Assembly: GCA_017455385.1 (NCBI GenBank)
Contig: JAFTBD010000031.1
Location: forward strand, 1 to 8,602
Length of the DNA stretch: 8,602 nucleotides
From: Clostridia bacterium
GTDB taxonomy: Bacteria > Bacillota > Clostridia > Christensenellales > CAG-1252
Direction: 5' to 3'
Shown here: positions 5,748-8,602 of the stretch, piece after piece
Layout: every line of letters begins with the position of its first letter
Numbering within the stretch: position 1 is the first letter of the stretch
The notes under the pieces: model-generated
What the model saw: only the letters and a program-made list of their open reading frames with translations
What the model was told of the DNA's origin: nothing
Database searches by the model: none
Position numbers and translations under genes: made by a program

Positions 5748-6983
5748 TTATCCGAAGATCGCGAGGAGGAAACCTGCCGCGACTGCCGACCCGATGACGC
5801 CGGCGACATTCGGTCCCATCGCATGCATCAAGAGGTAGTTGTCGGGATTCCACTTCTTGCCTTCGTTATGCGCCACACGCGCCGCCATAGGCACCGCCGA
5901 GACGCCTGCCGCACCGATAAGGGGATTGACCTTCCCTTTCGTGATCCAGCACATCAGCTTACCCATCAGCACGCCGCCCGCCGTAGAGAAGCAGAAAGCG
6001 AGGAGTCCGAGCCCGACGATCTTTAAGGTATCGGGATTCAAGAATTTATCAAATACAGCCGTCGCGCCGACCGAAATACCGAGGAACAAAGTCACGATAT
6101 TCATAAGTGCATTCTGCGCGGTATCGGAGAGTCTCTCGGTCACGCCGCACTCTTTCAATAGATTACCGAACATCAAGCAACCGAGGAGCGGTGCCACACT
6201 GGGGAGCAGAACGACGGTAATGGCAGTCACCGCGATCGGGAAAATGATCTTCTCCGCCTTGGAGACGGTACGGAGCTGATCCATTCTGATCATACGCTCT
6301 TTCTTCGTAGTCAAGACACGCATGATCGGCGGCTGGATGAGCGGGATGAGTGCCATATAAGAATATGCCGCGATGGCAATGATACCGAGATATTCGGGGG
6401 CAAGCGTCTTGGTGACAAAGATAGCCGTAGGACCGTCTGCGCCGCCGATGATAGCGACGGATGCCGCGACCTCACCGCTGAACCCGAGCACGATGGCAAG
6501 GATAAGCGCCATATAGATGCCGAGCTGCGCCGCCGCGCCGAGGATCATGGACTTCGGATTCGCGAGCATCGGACCGAAATCCGTCATCGCGCCCACACCG
6601 ATAAAGATCAAGCACGGATACAAACCCGTTTTAACGCCTATGTACAGAATATCCAAAAGCCCGCCGTGATTCAGTATTTCAAGATAATCGATCTGACCGC
6701 CGGAAAACCAATACGCGGAATGAAATAATGCCTGAGAATTCTCCACCATTACTTCTTCCCCGTTTACTACGGCGGGTATGAACTCTTGCAGACCGGGCAA
6801 ATTCGTCAGGAGCATACCGAACGCAATGCCGACGAGCAAGAGCGGCTCGAATTTTTTCGCGATACCGAGGAAAAGGAAAACACACGCAATGACGATCATT
6901 ATGATCTGTTTGTACTGGATCAATGCGAAACCGGATCCTTCCCAAAGGTTCTTTAATATTTCAATGATATTGATGTCGCTCAT
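5748..6983 (-). CDS. oadB: Na+-translocating decarboxylase beta subunit (ion pump)
   Basis: This integral membrane subunit decarboxylates carboxybiotin on the carrier protein and uses the energy to pump Na+ out of the cell. The 411 residues are rich in membrane helices. Family signatures are GGADGPTAIFVTK (180-192), with D183 matching the key aspartate of Klebsiella OadB; a following Y-x-x-L-I-P-L-I-Q-P-P-I segment; SAVPMAARV (362-370); and MHAMGPNVAGVIGSA (386-400), with the conserved Asn and Ser. The start is ATG at 6983, with TGAGGGG just upstream; an in-frame TTG at 7004 lies inside the preceding gene and is not favoured. The gap to the biotin carrier gene is seven bases. The same family serves oxaloacetate, methylmalonyl-CoA and glutaconyl-CoA decarboxylases; the alpha subunit next to it points to oxaloacetate. 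It is the last gene of its operon. Confidence 0.94.
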   Translation of the reverse strand: MSDINIIEILKNLWEGSGFALIQYKQIIMIVIACVFLFLGIAKKFEPLLLVGIAFGMLLTNLPGLQEFIPAVVNGEEVMVENSQALFHSAYWFSGGQIDYLEILNHGGLLDILYIGVKTGLYPCLIFIGVGAMTDFGPMLANPKSMILGAAAQLGIYMALILAIVLGFSGEVAASVAIIGGADGPTAIFVTKTLAPEYLGIIAIAAYSYMALIPLIQPPIMRVLTTKKERMIRMDQLRTVSKAEKIIFPIAVTAITVVLLPSVAPLLGCLMFGNLLKECGVTERLSDTAQNALMNIVTLFLGISVGATAVFDKFLNPDTLKIVGLGLLAFCFSTAGGVLMGKLMCWITKGKVNPLIGAAGVSAVPMAARVAHNEGKKWNPDNYLLMHAMGPNVAGVIGSAVAAGFLLAIFG

Positions 6984-6990
6984 AATCCCC

Positions 6991-7374
6991 TCACGCGATC
7001 TCAAAAAGCGGAGTGCCTACCTGCACCTGTGTGCCCTTAGGAGCGAGGATCGCCACGATCGTGCCGTCCTTCGGGGCGCTGACTTCGTTCTCCATCTTCA
7101 TCGCTTCGATGAGCAAAATGACTTCGCCCGCTTTGACTTTATCACCGACATTCTTCTTCACTCCGACCACGACACCGGGAAGCGGCGAGGGGGTAGCGTT
7201 ACCGGAAGCTTGCGGAGCGGGCGCGGCGGCAGCCTGAGGCACGGCAGCGGCAGGAGCGGCTGCGGGAGCCGCGGCAGGCGCGCTGATGGCGTCGTATTCC
7301 GCGAGGAGTTCGGCATTGCCCTTCTCTACTTCGACTTCGTAAATCTTACCGTTCAACTTCACTTTATACTTCAT
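6991..7374 (-). CDS. Biotin carboxyl carrier subunit of the decarboxylase
   Basis: This 127-residue protein carries CO2 on biotin from the carboxyltransferase to OadB. After an N-terminal MKYKVKLNGKIYEVEVEKG strand region comes a flexible Ala/Pro hinge (about 32-58). The biotinyl domain follows from about 60, with PLPGVVVGV and the biotinylation motif EAMKMENEV (90-98); K93 is the biotin site. In Klebsiella OadA this domain is the C-terminal end of the alpha chain; here it is a separate gene, as in the methylmalonyl-CoA decarboxylase operon of Veillonella (MmdC). The chosen ATG has GAGGAGGAG seven bases upstream. An in-frame upstream extension to 7425 overlaps the previous gene and lacks family likeness. 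The gene starts one base after the OadG-like gene. The hinge coding region (about 7200-7281) is a G+C-rich, low-complexity stretch. Confidence 0.93.
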   Translation of the reverse strand: MKYKVKLNGKIYEVEVEKGNAELLAEYDAISAPAAAPAAAPAAAVPQAAAAPAPQASGNATPSPLPGVVVGVKKNVGDKVKAGEVILLIEAMKMENEVSAPKDGTIVAILAPKGTQVQVGTPLFEIA

Positions 7375-7375
7375 A

Positions 7376-7756
7376 TTATTTCTCCTCCTCGGAAACTTCC
7401 TTGATCGATATGAAACGCAACTCATTGAGGGGCGTTTGCAGTTCGTCCGCCACGATCGCCATCACCATAGCGGCGGTGCGATCATCCACGTTATATAGCT
7501 TAATATCGCCGCTACTGCCCGGCGCAAGCTCCGCCGAAGCGGATCCCGTCTCCTGTGCGGAGACGGCTTTCTTTCCCGCCGACTCGATCTTGCGCACGAT
7601 GTAAGACAAGAGATAGATGAAACCCATTAAGAGAGCCAATACGATGAGGACCAATACGAATCCGACGAGAGCAAGGAGCAAGCCTTGCGGGATCGCGATC
7701 TTGGTGCCCTTCGCAGCCGCGTCTGCGGCTTCCGCTGCCATCAAAAACGGTAACAT
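7376..7756 (-). CDS. oadG: OadG-like small membrane subunit of the decarboxylase
   Basis: This 126-residue protein has one strong membrane helix (about 24-52, LLLALVGFVLVLIVLALL then GFIYLLSYIVRKIE). A polar Ser/Ala/Gly-rich linker follows (about 60-85), then a small conserved domain, DDRTAAMVMAIVADEL (91-106) and LNELRFISIKEV (110-121). That order matches OadG/MmdD-type subunits, which anchor the alpha subunit to the beta pump and stabilise the complex. It is longer than the Klebsiella gamma chain of about 83 residues and more like the Veillonella delta chain. GGAGG lies eight bases before the ATG, inside the end of oadA, and the two genes are three bases apart. The subunit role is known for the family; the exact class is inferred from context. 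Confidence 0.86.
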   Translation of the reverse strand: MLPFLMAAEAADAAAKGTKIAIPQGLLLALVGFVLVLIVLALLMGFIYLLSYIVRKIESAGKKAVSAQETGSASAELAPGSSGDIKLYNVDDRTAAMVMAIVADELQTPLNELRFISIKEVSEEEK

Positions 7757-7759
7757 ACT

Positions 7760-8602
7760 TTAGTCCTCCACCTTCTCGATCGTGTATTTGACCTTCTTCT
7801 CTTCCTTCTCACGGCGAGCGTCGAAGAAACGCTCTGCGACCTGCGGGAAAGCGATGTAAGAAAGGACGTCGTCGTCATTCTTGGCTACGCCCGCGAGCTG
7901 TGCCTTGGTCTTCTCGAAAGCGGGCTCCAAGGTATCCGCGAAACGGCACGTGATGGGCTCCTCGTCTCCGAGGACCTGCTTCTTGAGCTCCTCGTTCACC
8001 TTGCCGGGGGCTCTGCCGTACTCACCGCGGAGATAGGCCTTCACTTCCTTGCCGACATTCACGTATCTACCGTAAAGAACGTTGCTCGTCGCCTGCACGC
8101 CGACCATCTGGCTCATCGGGGTGACGAGCGGCGGGAAACCGAGGTCTTCTCTGACCTTCGGGGTCTCGACGAGCACCTCTTCCAGCCTGTCGAGCGCATT
8201 CTGCTGTTCGAGCTGAGACAGGAGGTTGCTGAGCATACCGCCGGGGATCTTATAGCTGAGAGCATTGGTATCGGTGGAGAGCGACTTCGCCTTTAAGGTG
8301 CCGCTCTTCACAAAGTCCGCGAAAACGGGCTTGAAGAAATCGTTGACCTGTTTCAAAACGTCGGCATCGAGGTCCACTTCGTACCCGAGCTGACGGAGTG
8401 CATACGCGAGCGTCTCGGTAGCGGGCTGAGAAGTACCGCCGGAGAAGGTGCTCGTAGCGGTATCGAGAACATCCACGCCTGCCTCAACGGCCTTCAGCGC
8501 GGTCATATACGCAAGACCCGTGGTGCAGTGCGTGTGAAGAACGACGGGGAGACCCACTTCGTTTTTCAGCGCGGAGACAAGGTCGTACGCCTCTTGCGGT
8601 CC
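7760..8602 (-). CDS. oadA: Oxaloacetate decarboxylase alpha subunit (carboxyltransferase), 5' part missing
   Basis: The C-terminal 280 residues are visible; the start lies beyond the right edge. This subunit transfers the carboxyl group from oxaloacetate to biotin. The visible part opens in the TIM barrel with LVSALKNEVGLPVVLHTHCT, in which HTH (23-25) are the metal-binding histidines. DTATSTFSGGTSQPATE follows, then the PYC/OADA conserved domain with PGGMLSNLLSQLE, REDLGFPPLVTPMSQMVGVQ and NVLYGRY. It ends KVKYTIEKVED with no biotinyl domain, which is encoded two genes downstream. The catalytic lysine and substrate-loop region are outside the window. The same fold occurs in pyruvate carboxylase B chains and related transcarboxylases; the OadG, biotin and OadB genes beside it favour a Na+-pumping oxaloacetate decarboxylase. 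The operon promoter is off the window. Confidence 0.92.
   Translation of the reverse strand, partial: GPQEAYDLVSALKNEVGLPVVLHTHCTTGLAYMTALKAVEAGVDVLDTATSTFSGGTSQPATETLAYALRQLGYEVDLDADVLKQVNDFFKPVFADFVKSGTLKAKSLSTDTNALSYKIPGGMLSNLLSQLEQQNALDRLEEVLVETPKVREDLGFPPLVTPMSQMVGVQATSNVLYGRYVNVGKEVKAYLRGEYGRAPGKVNEELKKQVLGDEEPITCRFADTLEPAFEKTKAQLAGVAKNDDDVLSYIAFPQVAERFFDARREKEEKKVKYTIEKVED

Noticed and set aside
7200..7281. G+C-rich low-complexity stretch as a DNA repeat element
   Set aside because: It encodes the Ala/Pro hinge normal for biotin carrier proteins, so codon and residue bias explains it.

Overview
The window carries two bioenergetic gene clusters, all on the minus strand, from what looks like an anaerobic, fermentative bacterium. 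A Bacillota/Clostridia-type lineage is most likely, judging by the gene content, the short AtpB, the strong AGGAG ribosome sites and a stand-alone biotin carrier; the assignment is inferred and not certain. Genes are read from high to low coordinates.

Region 8602-5748 is a membrane-bound, biotin-dependent decarboxylase operon of the Na+-pumping type: the 3' part of the carboxyltransferase alpha subunit (oadA, running off the right edge), a small OadG-like membrane anchor, a separate biotin carboxyl carrier with an Ala/Pro hinge, and the Na+-translocating beta subunit (oadB). It ends in a clear intrinsic terminator (5700-5732). Region 5674-5172 holds a small gene with its own promoter, an inverted repeat over the -35 box and an apparently leaderless start. 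It encodes two membrane helices followed by a likely bacterial PH-like domain. Region 5147-1 is the F-type ATP synthase operon atpB-atpE-atpF-(atpH'-atpA)-atpG-atpD, with atpD cut by the left edge. It has a near-consensus promoter whose -10 box lies in the centre of a 9-bp-arm palindrome.

The main oddity is the ATP synthase delta subunit. No free atpH lies between atpF and atpA. Instead the 571-residue alpha protein begins with about 70 residues matching the C-terminal, b-binding domain of delta, joined in frame to an otherwise intact alpha. The roughly 105-residue N-terminal domain of delta, which normally caps the alpha N-termini, is absent. Because F1 has three alphas and normally one delta, this implies up to three delta-CTD copies per enzyme and a different way of attaching the peripheral stalk.

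Together the clusters suggest an ion cycle: decarboxylation exports Na+, and the ATP synthase may use it, since its c subunit has a Na+-like E-T-T-x-x-Y motif. The usual helix-1 glutamine of Na+ rings is replaced by arginine, so ion specificity stays open.
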